Positions 8,690 through 19,948 of a DNA stretch of 64,000 bases are shown in pieces (the first letter of the stretch is position 1; the number at the start of each line of letters is the position of its first letter). The stretch comes from Sphaerisporangium sp. TRM90804. GTDB taxonomy: Bacteria > Actinomycetota > Actinomycetes > Streptosporangiales > Streptosporangiaceae. The stretch spans positions 1-64,000 of the forward strand of contig NZ_JARWAC010000030.1 of the NCBI RefSeq assembly GCF_029846175.1, read 5' to 3'. A model generated the notes under the pieces. That model was not told where the DNA came from. It did not search any database and worked only from the letters and a program-made list of their open reading frames with translations. The position numbers were made by a program, and so were the translations under genes.

Positions 8690-9498
8690 TGAGGGGCCTG
8701 AGCCGCACCTCGTTCGCCGCCGTCACCGAGCGCTTCAACGCCGTGGCGGCCTCGGCCGACCTCGGTCGTCTGGCAGCGGACCTGCACGCGGTCGCCGTCC
8801 TGCTCGACGGCGAGCCCGGGCTTCGGCGCAACTTCGCCGACCCCGCGCGTCCCGCGGAGCAGAAGGAGGCCGTCGTCCGGTCCCTGCTGGGCGGCAAGAT
8901 CGCCGACGCGGCGCTGGAGACGGTCGTCGCGGCCGTGTCCGCCAAGTGGTCGCGGCCCGGCGACCTCGCCGACGCGCTGGAGCGACTCAGCGTCGTCGCC
9001 GCGGCGGCCGACGCCGAATCCCACGGCTGGCTCGACGACGTCGAGGACGAGCTGTTCCGGTTCGGCCGCATCGTCGAGGCCAACCCCGGCCTGCGCCTGG
9101 CGCTGGTCGACCAGGCCGCGCCCCCGGAGGCCAAGGCGGCGCTGCTGGCCGACCTGCTGGGCGAGCGGGTGAAGCCCGTGACGCTCGCGTTGGTCACGAG
9201 GCTCGTGCAGAACCCGCGAGGACGTAACTTGGAGACGGGGCTGGACGAGTACATCCACCTCGTCGCGGAGCAGCGGCAGCAGCTTGTCGCCGTGGTTCGC
9301 AGCGCCGTCCCTCTGAGCGACGCGCAGAAGCGGCGTCTCGCCGCCTGGCTGCGCACCACGTATGGACGCGACGTTCACCTGAACACCGAGGTGGACCCGC
9401 GGGTGGTCGGTGGATTCTCGATCCGTCTGGGAGACGAGATGATCGACACCACGATCGCAGGACGTATCGAAGAAGTCCGCCGCCGGTTGGCCGGCTAG
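8689..9498 (+). CDS. atpH: ATP synthase F1 subunit delta
   Basis: 269 residues, about 90 longer than the E. coli subunit, as is usual in actinomycetes. The C-terminal part carries the OSCP/delta signature (VVRSAVPLSDAQKRRLAAWL, then DPRVVGGFSIRLGDEMID). It links the peripheral stalk to the alpha3beta3 head. Its start overlaps the atpF stop. Confidence 0.95.
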   Translation: MRGLSRTSFAAVTERFNAVAASADLGRLAADLHAVAVLLDGEPGLRRNFADPARPAEQKEAVVRSLLGGKIADAALETVVAAVSAKWSRPGDLADALERLSVVAAAADAESHGWLDDVEDELFRFGRIVEANPGLRLALVDQAAPPEAKAALLADLLGERVKPVTLALVTRLVQNPRGRNLETGLDEYIHLVAEQRQQLVAVVRSAVPLSDAQKRRLAAWLRTTYGRDVHLNTEVDPRVVGGFSIRLGDEMIDTTIAGRIEEVRRRLAG

Positions 9499-9536
9499 AA
9501 GTCAGGGCGGCCGATGATTAGGGAGACTGAAGAGAG

Positions 9537-11186
<1,650 letters not shown>

Positions 11187-11189
11187 CCG

Positions 11190-12092
11190 ATGGGTGCCCA
11201 GCTCCGGCTGCTGCGCAGGCGCATCAGGTCGGTCAAGTCCACGGCGAAGATCACTCGCGCCCAGGAACTGATCGCCTCCTCGCGCATCATCAAGGCGCAG
11301 CAGCGCATGGAGGCCGCCGTGCCGTACGAGCGCGAGATCACTCGCGCGGTGTCGGCCGTCCTCAGCAACTCCTCCGACGTCGACCACCTGCTCACGGTCG
11401 CCAAGGAGCGGCCCGCCAGCGCCGGCGTGCTGATCGTCACCAGCGACCGCGGCTTCGCCGGCGGCTTCAACGCGAACGTGCTGCGCGAGGCCGAGGCGCT
11501 GGGCGGTCACCTGCGCGGTCGCGGCCTGGAGGTCAGGCCGTTCGTCGTGGGCCGCAAGGGCATCGGCTGGCACCGGTTCCGCGGCAGGGAGATGAGCGGC
11601 GAGTGGTCGGGCTTCTCCGACAACCCGCTCTACGCCCACGCCAAGGAGATCGGCGACGCGCTGGTCGGGTCGTTCTCCGACGACAACGGCATCGACGAGA
11701 TCCACGTCGTGTACACCGAGTTCGTCTCGATGCTGACCCAGCAGGTGCAGGTCAAGCGGGTTCTGCCGCTCGAGGTCGAGGAGACCACCGAGCAGCCGCC
11801 CGGTGGCCCGCTGCCGTACTACGAGTTCGAGCCGACCGCCGGTGAGGTGCTGAACCAGCTCCTGCCGCGCTACATCGAGTCCCGGATCTACAACGCGCTG
11901 CTGCAGTCGGCCGCCTCGGAGCACGCCTCGCGACGCCGGGCGATGAAGTCGGCGACCGACAACGCCAACGAGCTCATCCGCACGTTCACCCAGCAGATGA
12001 ACCAGGCTCGCCAGGCCGAGATCACCCAGGAAATCAGCGAGATCGTCGGTGGCGCGAACGCGCTGGCCGACGCCTCAGCGGGGAAAGAGTGA
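11190..12092 (+). CDS. atpG: ATP synthase F1 subunit gamma
   Basis: 300-residue central rotor shaft. It has the N-terminal helix (GAQLRLLRRRIRSVKSTAKIT), the VTSDRGFAGGFN core and the C-terminal family signature ASEHASRRRAMKSATDNA. It starts 3 bases after atpA. A 7-10 residue acidic insert (VEETTEQPPGG) lies before the C-terminal helix. Confidence 0.96.
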   Translation: MGAQLRLLRRRIRSVKSTAKITRAQELIASSRIIKAQQRMEAAVPYEREITRAVSAVLSNSSDVDHLLTVAKERPASAGVLIVTSDRGFAGGFNANVLREAEALGGHLRGRGLEVRPFVVGRKGIGWHRFRGREMSGEWSGFSDNPLYAHAKEIGDALVGSFSDDNGIDEIHVVYTEFVSMLTQQVQVKRVLPLEVEETTEQPPGGPLPYYEFEPTAGEVLNQLLPRYIESRIYNALLQSAASEHASRRRAMKSATDNANELIRTFTQQMNQARQAEITQEISEIVGGANALADASAGKE

Positions 12093-13529
<1,437 letters not shown>

Positions 13530-13535
13530 CGACGG

Positions 13536-13566
13536 GACGCCGGTACGGCCCCGCCGTACCGGCGTC
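13536..13566. other. Strong hairpin between atpD and atpC
   Basis: A perfect 14-bp inverted repeat (GACGCCGGTACGGC and its complement) with a 3-base loop starts 7 bases after the atpD stop and 15 bases before the atpC start. There is no T-run, yet the stem is stable enough to attenuate transcription or protect upstream mRNA, which would lower epsilon relative to beta. Confidence 0.7.
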
Positions 13567-13581
13567 CGAGGAAGGTGTGTG

Positions 13582-13983
13582 ATGGCAAAGCTCCGCATCG
13601 GCGTTGTCTCGCCGGAACGTGAGATCTGGTCCGGCGAGGCCGACATGGTGATTGCCAAGACCGTGGACGGCGAGATCGGTATTATGCCGAACCACGCCCC
13701 CGTGCTCGGTGTGCTCGTGGAGGGCGGTGTCCTCCGCGTCAAGCGTGGCGATGGAGACGACATCGTCGCCGCCGTACACGGCGGGTTCATCTCGGTCGCC
13801 GACAACGACGTGTCCGTGCTCGCCGAATCCGCCGAGCTCGGCTCGGAGGTCGACGTCGCCGCGGCGCGCGACGCGCTGCAGCGGGCGCTCTCCTCGGTCG
13901 AGGCCGACGGCGACGACTCCGAGGCCCAGGCCGAGGCCAAGCGCGCGAGGGCCCGGCTGCGTGCGGCCGGCCAAGAGGTCTGA
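13582..13983 (+). CDS. atpC: ATP synthase F1 subunit epsilon
   Basis: 133 residues: the N-terminal beta-sandwich (IGVVSPEREIWSGEADMV, GEIGIMPNHAPVLG) and a short helical C-terminal hairpin ending LRAAGQEV. GAAGGTG precedes ATG. It is the last gene of the operon. Other in-frame upstream codons fall inside the intergenic hairpin and are rejected. Confidence 0.96.
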   Translation: MAKLRIGVVSPEREIWSGEADMVIAKTVDGEIGIMPNHAPVLGVLVEGGVLRVKRGDGDDIVAAVHGGFISVADNDVSVLAESAELGSEVDVAAARDALQRALSSVEADGDDSEAQAEAKRARARLRAAGQEV

Positions 13984-14016
13984 CAGCAGGCACACGAATG
14001 TGAGGGTGGGGCGACG

Positions 14017-14403
14017 ATGGCGGCGCTGGACTTGCTTTTGGGCGTTGCGGCGATCGTCGTCCTGCTGGCACTCCGCGGGCTCATGCTGGCCCGGGCCCGC
14101 GGCAACGTCATATGCAGCATCCGCACCGAGAGCCGGGGCTGGCGGAGCGGAGTAGCCCGGTACGCCGGGGGAGAGCTCCACTGGATCCCCTTTCTCGGAC
14201 TGCGGTTGAGGCCGCGCCACGCGATCGCGAGGCGCGGCCTCATCGTTTCCATGCGCCGCCCCCTGAAGGGCGAGGAAGGCCCGAAGGGCTACTGGACGGT
14301 CGACTGCGCCGGCGTCTCCCTCGCCATGAGCGAGGACGCCCTCACCGGCTTCCTGGCCTGGGTCGAGTCGGCCCCGCCGAGCGCCCACCTGGACGCCGCA
14401 TAG
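14017..14403 (+). CDS. DUF2550 membrane protein
   Basis: 128 residues: an N-terminal transmembrane helix (LDLLLGVAAIVVLLALRGLML), then a basic domain with YAGGELHWIPFLGLRLRP and LAMSEDALTGFLAWVE. It corresponds to the DUF2550 protein that follows atpC in actinobacteria (Rv1312-type). The function is unknown; conserved position suggests a membrane or energy-related role. It starts 33 bases after atpC. Confidence 0.85.
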   Translation: MAALDLLLGVAAIVVLLALRGLMLARARGNVICSIRTESRGWRSGVARYAGGELHWIPFLGLRLRPRHAIARRGLIVSMRRPLKGEEGPKGYWTVDCAGVSLAMSEDALTGFLAWVESAPPSAHLDAA

Positions 14404-14413
14404 CCCGGCCGCG

Positions 14414-15004
14414 TCAGCGGGTGCCTCCGGGCTTCCAGAGGATCTCCCGGCCGCCGGCGGCCGTCCGGCAGAGGATGAACAGCAGGTCGCTCAGGCGGTT
14501 GAGGTAGGTCGCGGTGAGCGGGTTGACGTCGTCGTGGGCCTCCAGCGCCGACCACGTGGTGCGCTCGGCGCGCCGGACGACGGTGCGGGCGACGTGCAGC
14601 AGGGCCGTGCCGGGGTCTCCGCCCGGCAGGATGAAGCTTCGAAGGGGACGCAGCTCGGCGTTGAAGCGGTCGCACTGCTCCTCCAGCCACCGCACGTAGC
14701 TCTCCAGCACCCGCAGCGGCGGGAACTCGGGGTTCTCGGTCACCGGGGAGCACAGGTCGGCCCCGACGTCGAACAGCTCGTTCTGCACCCTGCCGAGCAC
14801 CTCCACCAGCTCGGGCGCGAGCCCTCCCATCGACAGGGCGACCCCGATGGCGGCGTTGGCCTCCTCCACGTCGGCGTAGGCGGCGAGCCGCGGGTCGGTC
14901 TTGCGCGTGCGGCTCATGTCGCCGAGCGCCGTGGTGCCGTCGTCTCCGGTGCGGGTGTAGATGGTGGACAACACCACCGGTTTGTCGTCGTCAGCGCGGG
15001 TCAT
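14414..15004 (-). CDS. Cob(I)alamin adenosyltransferase, PduO type
   Basis: 196 residues. It transfers the 5'-deoxyadenosyl group of ATP to cob(I)alamin, making adenosylcobalamin, the cofactor needed for example by methylmalonyl-CoA mutase. The PduO ATP-binding signature TRTGDDGTTAL sits near the N-terminus, and FILPGGDPGTALLHVARTVVRRAE is the C-terminal family motif. ATG 15004 is preferred because a TACGCT -10 (15011-15016) lies 6 bases upstream, suggesting a leaderless transcript. It is convergent with the DUF2550 gene, as in M. tuberculosis (Rv1312/Rv1314c). The epimerase encoded at 31.4 kb belongs to the same B12-linked pathway. Confidence 0.93.
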   Translation of the reverse strand: MTRADDDKPVVLSTIYTRTGDDGTTALGDMSRTRKTDPRLAAYADVEEANAAIGVALSMGGLAPELVEVLGRVQNELFDVGADLCSPVTENPEFPPLRVLESYVRWLEEQCDRFNAELRPLRSFILPGGDPGTALLHVARTVVRRAERTTWSALEAHDDVNPLTATYLNRLSDLLFILCRTAAGGREILWKPGGTR

Positions 15005-15169
15005 GCGGCCAGCGTAACCGCCGGGTGATCGAGGGCGGGCGCCCCCGGTCGCCCACCGCCGCGACCGGTCGGTCCGGTGGCGGCTTTGTGCCATGGCCGT
15101 TACGACCGGGGGGTCACCGGGCAGGGAGACCCTTGCGGCCCATCCGGCCGCCGGACAGGAGGAGGCGGC

Positions 15170-15487
15170 ATGCGAGGCCGGACGATTCCCGGAAGCCAGG
15201 TGGTCGACGTCGGAGCCCGTCTGGACGGGGGGACGGTCGCGCAGCTGCGGCCGCTCCTGCACGAAGCGGTCGACGCCGGCGACGGTGACCTCGTCGTCGA
15301 CCTCTCGGAGCTGGAGCTGATCGACGCCGCCGGGCTCGGGGTGCTGGTCGGCACGCATCGCCGCGCGCTACGCGCGGAACGCCGCCTCGTGCTCAGGGGG
15401 GTGCCGCCGAGGGTCATGCGGCTGCTCGCGGTGACCCGGCTGCACCGGGTGATCCGGGTCGAGCCGCACGCGGCCGCGGCGGCCTGA
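15170..15487 (+). CDS. STAS-domain protein (anti-sigma factor antagonist-like)
   Basis: 105 residues from ATG 15170, which has an ideal AGGAGGAGG site at 15157-15165. The whole protein is one STAS domain: VVDVGARLDGGTVAQLRPLL, VVDLSELELIDAAGLGVLVG, then RLVLRGVPPRVMRLLAVTRL. STAS antagonists are normally controlled by phosphorylation of the Ser in a DSSGLG-type motif; here it reads DAAGLG, so that switch appears absent. No anti-sigma kinase or sigma gene is adjacent. It may be a constitutive binder or act in another signalling complex. Confidence 0.85.
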   Translation: MRGRTIPGSQVVDVGARLDGGTVAQLRPLLHEAVDAGDGDLVVDLSELELIDAAGLGVLVGTHRRALRAERRLVLRGVPPRVMRLLAVTRLHRVIRVEPHAAAAA

Positions 15488-15691
15488 TCGCGGCATCCGG
15501 CACGCGACGGGGGTCGCCGGACGTCGTCCATATCGGGGCGGGCCGTCGGGAGGGCGGCTCGCTCCGTCCCGCCGGGCCGGCCTCGCTGCACGGGTGCGGC
15601 GTGTCCGCCCACGGCGAAGGTGCGCGGGTGTCGCCGCGATGGCCCTTCACCCTCGGCCGCGGATCCCGTCACGGGCCCGGCCAGAGGGCTT

Positions 15692-16345
15692 TCAGAGGCT
15701 CGTGGAGCCCTTCGAGCCGGGATAGGCCGGCTCGGAGCCGAAAGACCGCCGGAAGATGTGCACGGCGGTCTCGGTGAGGTGTTCCAGGGGCGGGGGGTTC
15801 TCCGCCAGCACCCATTCGATCAGCAGTTCCTGGATGGCGCCGACCATGCCGAGAGCCATCAGGTGGGTCCTGCCGGGCAGGGCGCCCTCCAGCTCGCCGA
15901 GGGTGTCCTCGATGATGTCGGTGAAGCCGGACACGGCGCGCTGCCGGTGGGCGGTGAGGATGTCGCCGGACCTGCGCACCTCCAGGTGCATGATGCGCGC
16001 CCGCCGGGTGTCGCGGGTGACGAACGCGATGTACTCGCTGATGCCCGCCTTGATGCGGCTGTCGGCATCGGGCGGCGCCTGGCCGATCGCCTTGGAGACC
16101 GCGAGCATCGTCTCCTCGACGCACCGGTCGTACACCGCCCGCATCAGGTCCTCGCGGCCGGAGAAACATTCATAGAACGCCCGGTTGGAGATGCGCGCCG
16201 CCGCGCACAGCCGTTCGATCGTCGTGGAGGTGAACCCCGCGACGGCGAACAGCGTGTACGCCGCGGTCAGCAGCCGCTGCCTTCGGTCGGCTAATCGCTG
16301 CTCCGCGGTCATTCCCCGGTAGTCGCGTCCCGTCGCCAATGCCAC
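15692..16345 (-). CDS. TetR-family transcriptional regulator
   Basis: 217 residues from GTG 16345 (GCGAGG and AGGA upstream); ATG 16312 is the alternative. The N-terminal helix-turn-helix is AGFTSTTIERLCAAARISNRAFYECFSGREDLM. The C-terminal helical ligand domain has no assignable ligand. It lies 77 bases downstream of an aldehyde dehydrogenase gene on the same strand, so the two may be co-transcribed and the regulator may control that gene. Confidence 0.9.
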   Translation of the reverse strand: MALATGRDYRGMTAEQRLADRRQRLLTAAYTLFAVAGFTSTTIERLCAAARISNRAFYECFSGREDLMRAVYDRCVEETMLAVSKAIGQAPPDADSRIKAGISEYIAFVTRDTRRARIMHLEVRRSGDILTAHRQRAVSGFTDIIEDTLGELEGALPGRTHLMALGMVGAIQELLIEWVLAENPPPLEHLTETAVHIFRRSFGSEPAYPGSKGSTSL

Positions 16346-16422
16346 ACACCTCGCGTCCTGCAGGCTTTTCAGGAACCCATCATTATGGACGCAAGATCGT
16401 TTTTCGGAAAGTGTCAGGACAA

Positions 16423-17910
16423 CTATCCTTTTCGGCGGCCGTGCAGGAAGGTGATCAACTTCACGAGCCTGTCCAGGTCGGCGGGGGTGCGCTCGAACGA
16501 GCTGAGGGTCATGCCCGGCAGGGGGAACCGCTGCCGCGCGATCGCCTTGGGGCGGGCGAACTCGCGCAGGCCGTCCGCGCCGTGCACGCGCCCGAAGCCC
16601 GAGCCGCCGACGCCCCCGAAGGGCAGGGCGGGCACCGCGACGAACGACAGGATGCCGTTGACGGCGGTCATGCCGCTGAGCATGCGGCGCGCGATCTCCA
16701 TGGCGCGCCGGGTGTTCCCGGAGAACACGGTGCCGCCCAGGCCGTAGGCGACGGCGTTGGCCCTCTCCAGCGCCTCCTCCAGGCTCGCCACCTTGTTGAC
16801 CGTGACGGTCGGCCCGAACGTCTCCTCCTGGACGGCGCTCGACTCCTCGGGGACGCCGGTGAGGACCACCGGGTCCACGAACGGCGGCCGGACCGACGCG
16901 GCGCCGCCGACCGCGGCCTCCCCGCCCCTGGCCAGGGCGTCCTCCACGTGCCCGCGGACCACCTCGGTCTGCGCGGGCAGGGTCATCGGGCCGTAGTGCT
17001 CGCCGCCGCGCACGGCCTTCGCGCGCCGGGTCAGCTCGTCGAGGAAGGCGTCGTGCACCGTCTCGACGACGTAGACCCGCTCGACGCCCACGCAGGTCTG
17101 GCCCGCGTTCGACATCGCGCCCCACAGCGCCGCGTCGGCCGCGGCGGGCAGGTCGGCGTCCGCGTCGACGATGAGGGCGTCCTTGCCGCCGCACTCGGCG
17201 ACCATGGGCGTGAGGTTGGCCGCGCAGGCCGCCATGACCCGCTTGGCGGTGGCGGTCGAGCCGGTGAAGGAGATCTTGCCGACGCCGGGGTGGGCGGCCA
17301 GCGCCGCGCCCGTCTCGCCGAGCCCGGTGACCACCTGCAGCACCGGATGCTCCGGAACGCTGCGCGCGAACAGCTCGGCCAGCAGCACCCCCGTGCCGGG
17401 CGTCAGCTCGCTCGGCTTGAACACCACCGCGTTCCCGGCGGCCAGCGCGTAGGCGATCGAGCCCATGGGGGTGAACACCGGGTAGTTCCAGGGCCCGATC
17501 ACCCCGACCACGCCCAGGGGCAGGTACTCCAGCGTCGCCGCGAGGTTCATGCCCACGAGGCCCGTGCCGACCCGCCGCGGGCCGAGGACCTTGCGGGCGT
17601 TGCGCGCCGCCCAGTCGAGCTGCACGACGGCGAGCGCGGTCTCCAGGACGGCGTCGCCCTCGGGCTTGCCCGTCTCCTCGTGGATCTTCCGCGCCACGCG
17701 GCGCAGGTCGCGGGTGAGCACGGCCTTGAAGTCGAACAGCCGCCGCCTGCGTCCCTCGAAGCCGAGACCGGCCCACCAGCGCGCGGCCTCGCCCGCGCCG
17801 CGCACCGCGGCGTCGACCGCCGCCGCGTCGTGCAGCGGGTGGGTGCCGACGAGCGCCCCGGTGGCCGGGTTCACGGAGTCGAACGTGCGCTGGTCGGTGG
17901 CCGTTGACAT
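16423..17910 (-). CDS. Aldehyde dehydrogenase
   Basis: 495-residue NAD(P)+-dependent ALDH. Family motifs are VIGPWNYPVFTP, FKPSELTP, the Rossmann segment SFTGSTATAKRV, the general base E239 (AECGGKD), the nucleophile C273 (NAGQTCVGVERV), and EETFGPTV. ATG 17910 is preceded by GGAGGAG. The substrate cannot be read from sequence; it is nearest in style to fatty or succinate-semialdehyde type enzymes. Neighbouring TetR and an inverted repeat at 17928-17945 suggest local control. Confidence 0.93.
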   Translation of the reverse strand: MSTATDQRTFDSVNPATGALVGTHPLHDAAAVDAAVRGAGEAARWWAGLGFEGRRRRLFDFKAVLTRDLRRVARKIHEETGKPEGDAVLETALAVVQLDWAARNARKVLGPRRVGTGLVGMNLAATLEYLPLGVVGVIGPWNYPVFTPMGSIAYALAAGNAVVFKPSELTPGTGVLLAELFARSVPEHPVLQVVTGLGETGAALAAHPGVGKISFTGSTATAKRVMAACAANLTPMVAECGGKDALIVDADADLPAAADAALWGAMSNAGQTCVGVERVYVVETVHDAFLDELTRRAKAVRGGEHYGPMTLPAQTEVVRGHVEDALARGGEAAVGGAASVRPPFVDPVVLTGVPEESSAVQEETFGPTVTVNKVASLEEALERANAVAYGLGGTVFSGNTRRAMEIARRMLSGMTAVNGILSFVAVPALPFGGVGGSGFGRVHGADGLREFARPKAIARQRFPLPGMTLSSFERTPADLDRLVKLITFLHGRRKG

Positions 17911-17927
17911 CGTGGCTCCTCCGGAGA

Positions 17928-17945
17928 GCGTCGAACATGTGACGC
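17928..17945. promoter_or_regulatory. Candidate operator upstream of aldehyde dehydrogenase
   Basis: Perfect inverted repeat GCGTC-N8-GACGC with ACATGT in the spacer, 18 bases upstream of the start and next to its ribosome site. Size and placement fit a TetR operator, and a TetR gene lies downstream in the same unit. No second copy was found near the tetR start. Confidence 0.4.
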
Positions 17946-18017
17946 CCACCTTATGACGATCGCCGCGAACGCGACCACGCTCGTCCGGCCGATGCGCGTC
18001 CGTTACGCGGCGCCCGA

Positions 18018-18635
18018 TCAGAGCAGGCCGCGGCGCAGCGCCGTGGTCACCGCGGCCGTGCGGTCGGAGACGCCGAGCTTGCCGAAGACCCGCAGCAGAT
18101 GGGTCTTCACCGTCGTCTCGCTGATGAACAGCTCCCGGCCCACCTCGGCGTTGGTCAGGCCCCGCGCGACCAGCGCGAGCACCTCGGTCTCCCGCCTGGA
18201 CAGCGACTCGGCCGCCGGCGCGCGCATGCGGCTGACGAGCTTGGTGGCCACCGAGGGCGACAGCACGGTCTCCCCGCGCACCGCCGCGAAGACGGCCGCC
18301 ACCAGGTCGGCCCGCGAGGTGTCCTTCAGCAGGTATCCGGCGGCCCCCGCCTCGACCGCGCGCACGATGTCCTGGTCGGTCTCGTAGGTGGTCAGCACCA
18401 CGACCCGGCTCTCGGGGCGGTCTGCCAGGATGCGCGTGATCGCGCCGACCCCGTCGCCGCCGGGCATGCGCAGGTCCATGAGGATAACGTCCGGTGCCAG
18501 CTCCCGCGCCCGGGCGACGGCCTCGTCGCCCGAACCGGCCTCCCCGGCGACGGCCAGCCCCGGATCGGCCTCCAGCATGCCGCGAAGACCCTCGCGGACC
18601 ACGGGGTGGTCATCGACGATCAGCACGCGTATCAC
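18018..18635 (-). CDS. NarL/LuxR-type response regulator
   Basis: 205 residues. The receiver domain has acidic D8/D9, phosphoacceptor D54 (VILMDLRMPGG), Thr in VVLTTYE and Lys in YLLKDTS. The C-terminal LuxR helix-turn-helix is SLSRRETEVLALVARGLTNAE. Its start overlaps the kinase stop (ATGA), so it is the last gene of an ABC-kinase-regulator operon and is likely to control that exporter. Confidence 0.95.
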   Translation of the reverse strand: MIRVLIVDDHPVVREGLRGMLEADPGLAVAGEAGSGDEAVARARELAPDVILMDLRMPGGDGVGAITRILADRPESRVVVLTTYETDQDIVRAVEAGAAGYLLKDTSRADLVAAVFAAVRGETVLSPSVATKLVSRMRAPAAESLSRRETEVLALVARGLTNAEVGRELFISETTVKTHLLRVFGKLGVSDRTAAVTTALRRGLL

Positions 18636-19948
18636 GACAGGTGACGCTCCTCGTGGGGAAGGCGGACGGTGAGCCGCGTGCCGCGCCCGGGCGCCGAGTC
18701 CACCTCGACGGTGCCGCCGGCCATCTCCACCCGGTTGCGCATGGCGCGCAGACCGTACCCCGCCGGGCCCGGGCCGCCGCCACCGGGGCCCGCGGCGAGG
18801 CCGTCGCCGCGGCCGGCGAGGTGGTCGAAGCCGGCCCCGTCGTCATGCACGCGCAGCACGACCTCCCGTTCGCCGTACTCCAGCGACACCCCCGCCGCCG
18901 ACGCCGCGGCGTGCTTGCGCACGTTGGCCAGCCCCTCCTGCGCGGCACGGATCAGCACGACCTCGGTGGCCGGGGGGAGCGGGCGCGAGGCGCCGTCCAC
19001 CCCGAACGGCACCGGCACGCCGAGCTCCTCCTCCAGCCGGGCGGCGATCCTGCCGAGCGCCTCTTCCAGCGTGGAGCCGTCGAGAGACGCGGGGCTCAGC
19101 GCGGCGATCAGGCCGCGGGTCTCGGCGAGGTTCTCCCTGGCCGTCCGCACGGCGAGCCCGAGGTGGCGCGCGGGGTCGGCCTGCGCCTCGGCGGCCTGGA
19201 TGAGCATGATGATGCTGGTGAACCCCTGGGCGAGCGTGTCGTGGATCTCTCCCGCCAGCCGCTCGCGCTCGGCCATCGCGCCCCGCTCGCGCGAGAGCCG
19301 CTCGATCTTCTCCCTGCTGGCCTCCAGCTCGCCGATGAGCGCGGCACGCTCCGCGCTCTGGTCGATGATCCGCGAGGTCCACAGCCCGAAGACGATCGAG
19401 AAGGTGAGGCCCGCCGAGCTGGTCACCAGGAAGCCCACCACGGCGTCGGCGCCGAGGCCCGGCACGGCCAGGAACCGGACCCCCGGCGCCAGGTGCAGCG
19501 CCAGCACGGCGACCACCGCCCGGCGGGCGCGCAGCATCATGAAGACCTGCGGGCACAGCGCGAACAGGGCGAAGGCGGCCTCGGGGACGACGGCCGTCAC
19601 CTGGGTGAAGGTGACCATCACCACCGCCACGTACGCGGTCGCCGACCCGGTGCGCTCGCGGGGCGAGGTGATCGCCCGCCGCCCGAGCAGCAGGTAGGCG
19701 CCCGCGCAGACGCTCAGCAGCGAGATCGCGATGGCCTTCATCCCCGAGGTGACGTCCGAGGCGGAGGCCACGAGCATGACGGCGACGGCGAAGGCGAGCA
19801 GGAACAGGATCCGCCATCCCCAGACGAACTCCCAGGCGTTGCGCGCCGTCGTCTCCGCGGCGCCCGCCGCGTCGTGACGGGCGGCCAGGGAGCCGGCCGC
19901 GGCCCCGGCCGTCTCGGGCGGGGGCCGCAGGACCGACCACGACGTCAT
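18632..19948 (-). CDS. Sensor histidine kinase (DesK/LiaS-like)
   Basis: 438 residues. Several N-terminal transmembrane segments lie between residues 45 and 190 with no large extracellular domain, then a HisKA_3 dimerisation helix with H236 (LAGEIHDTLAQGF) and a HATPase domain (VHDDGAGFD, then GYGLRAMRNRVEMAGG). A Gly/Pro-rich insert interrupts the ATP lid. ATG 19948 overlaps the stop of the permease gene. Few-loop kinases coupled to ABC exporters often sense membrane stress or the exporter's substrate. Confidence 0.94.
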   Translation of the reverse strand: MTSWSVLRPPPETAGAAAGSLAARHDAAGAAETTARNAWEFVWGWRILFLLAFAVAVMLVASASDVTSGMKAIAISLLSVCAGAYLLLGRRAITSPRERTGSATAYVAVVMVTFTQVTAVVPEAAFALFALCPQVFMMLRARRAVVAVLALHLAPGVRFLAVPGLGADAVVGFLVTSSAGLTFSIVFGLWTSRIIDQSAERAALIGELEASREKIERLSRERGAMAERERLAGEIHDTLAQGFTSIIMLIQAAEAQADPARHLGLAVRTARENLAETRGLIAALSPASLDGSTLEEALGRIAARLEEELGVPVPFGVDGASRPLPPATEVVLIRAAQEGLANVRKHAAASAAGVSLEYGEREVVLRVHDDGAGFDHLAGRGDGLAAGPGGGGPGPAGYGLRAMRNRVEMAGGTVEVDSAPGRGTRLTVRLPHEERHLS

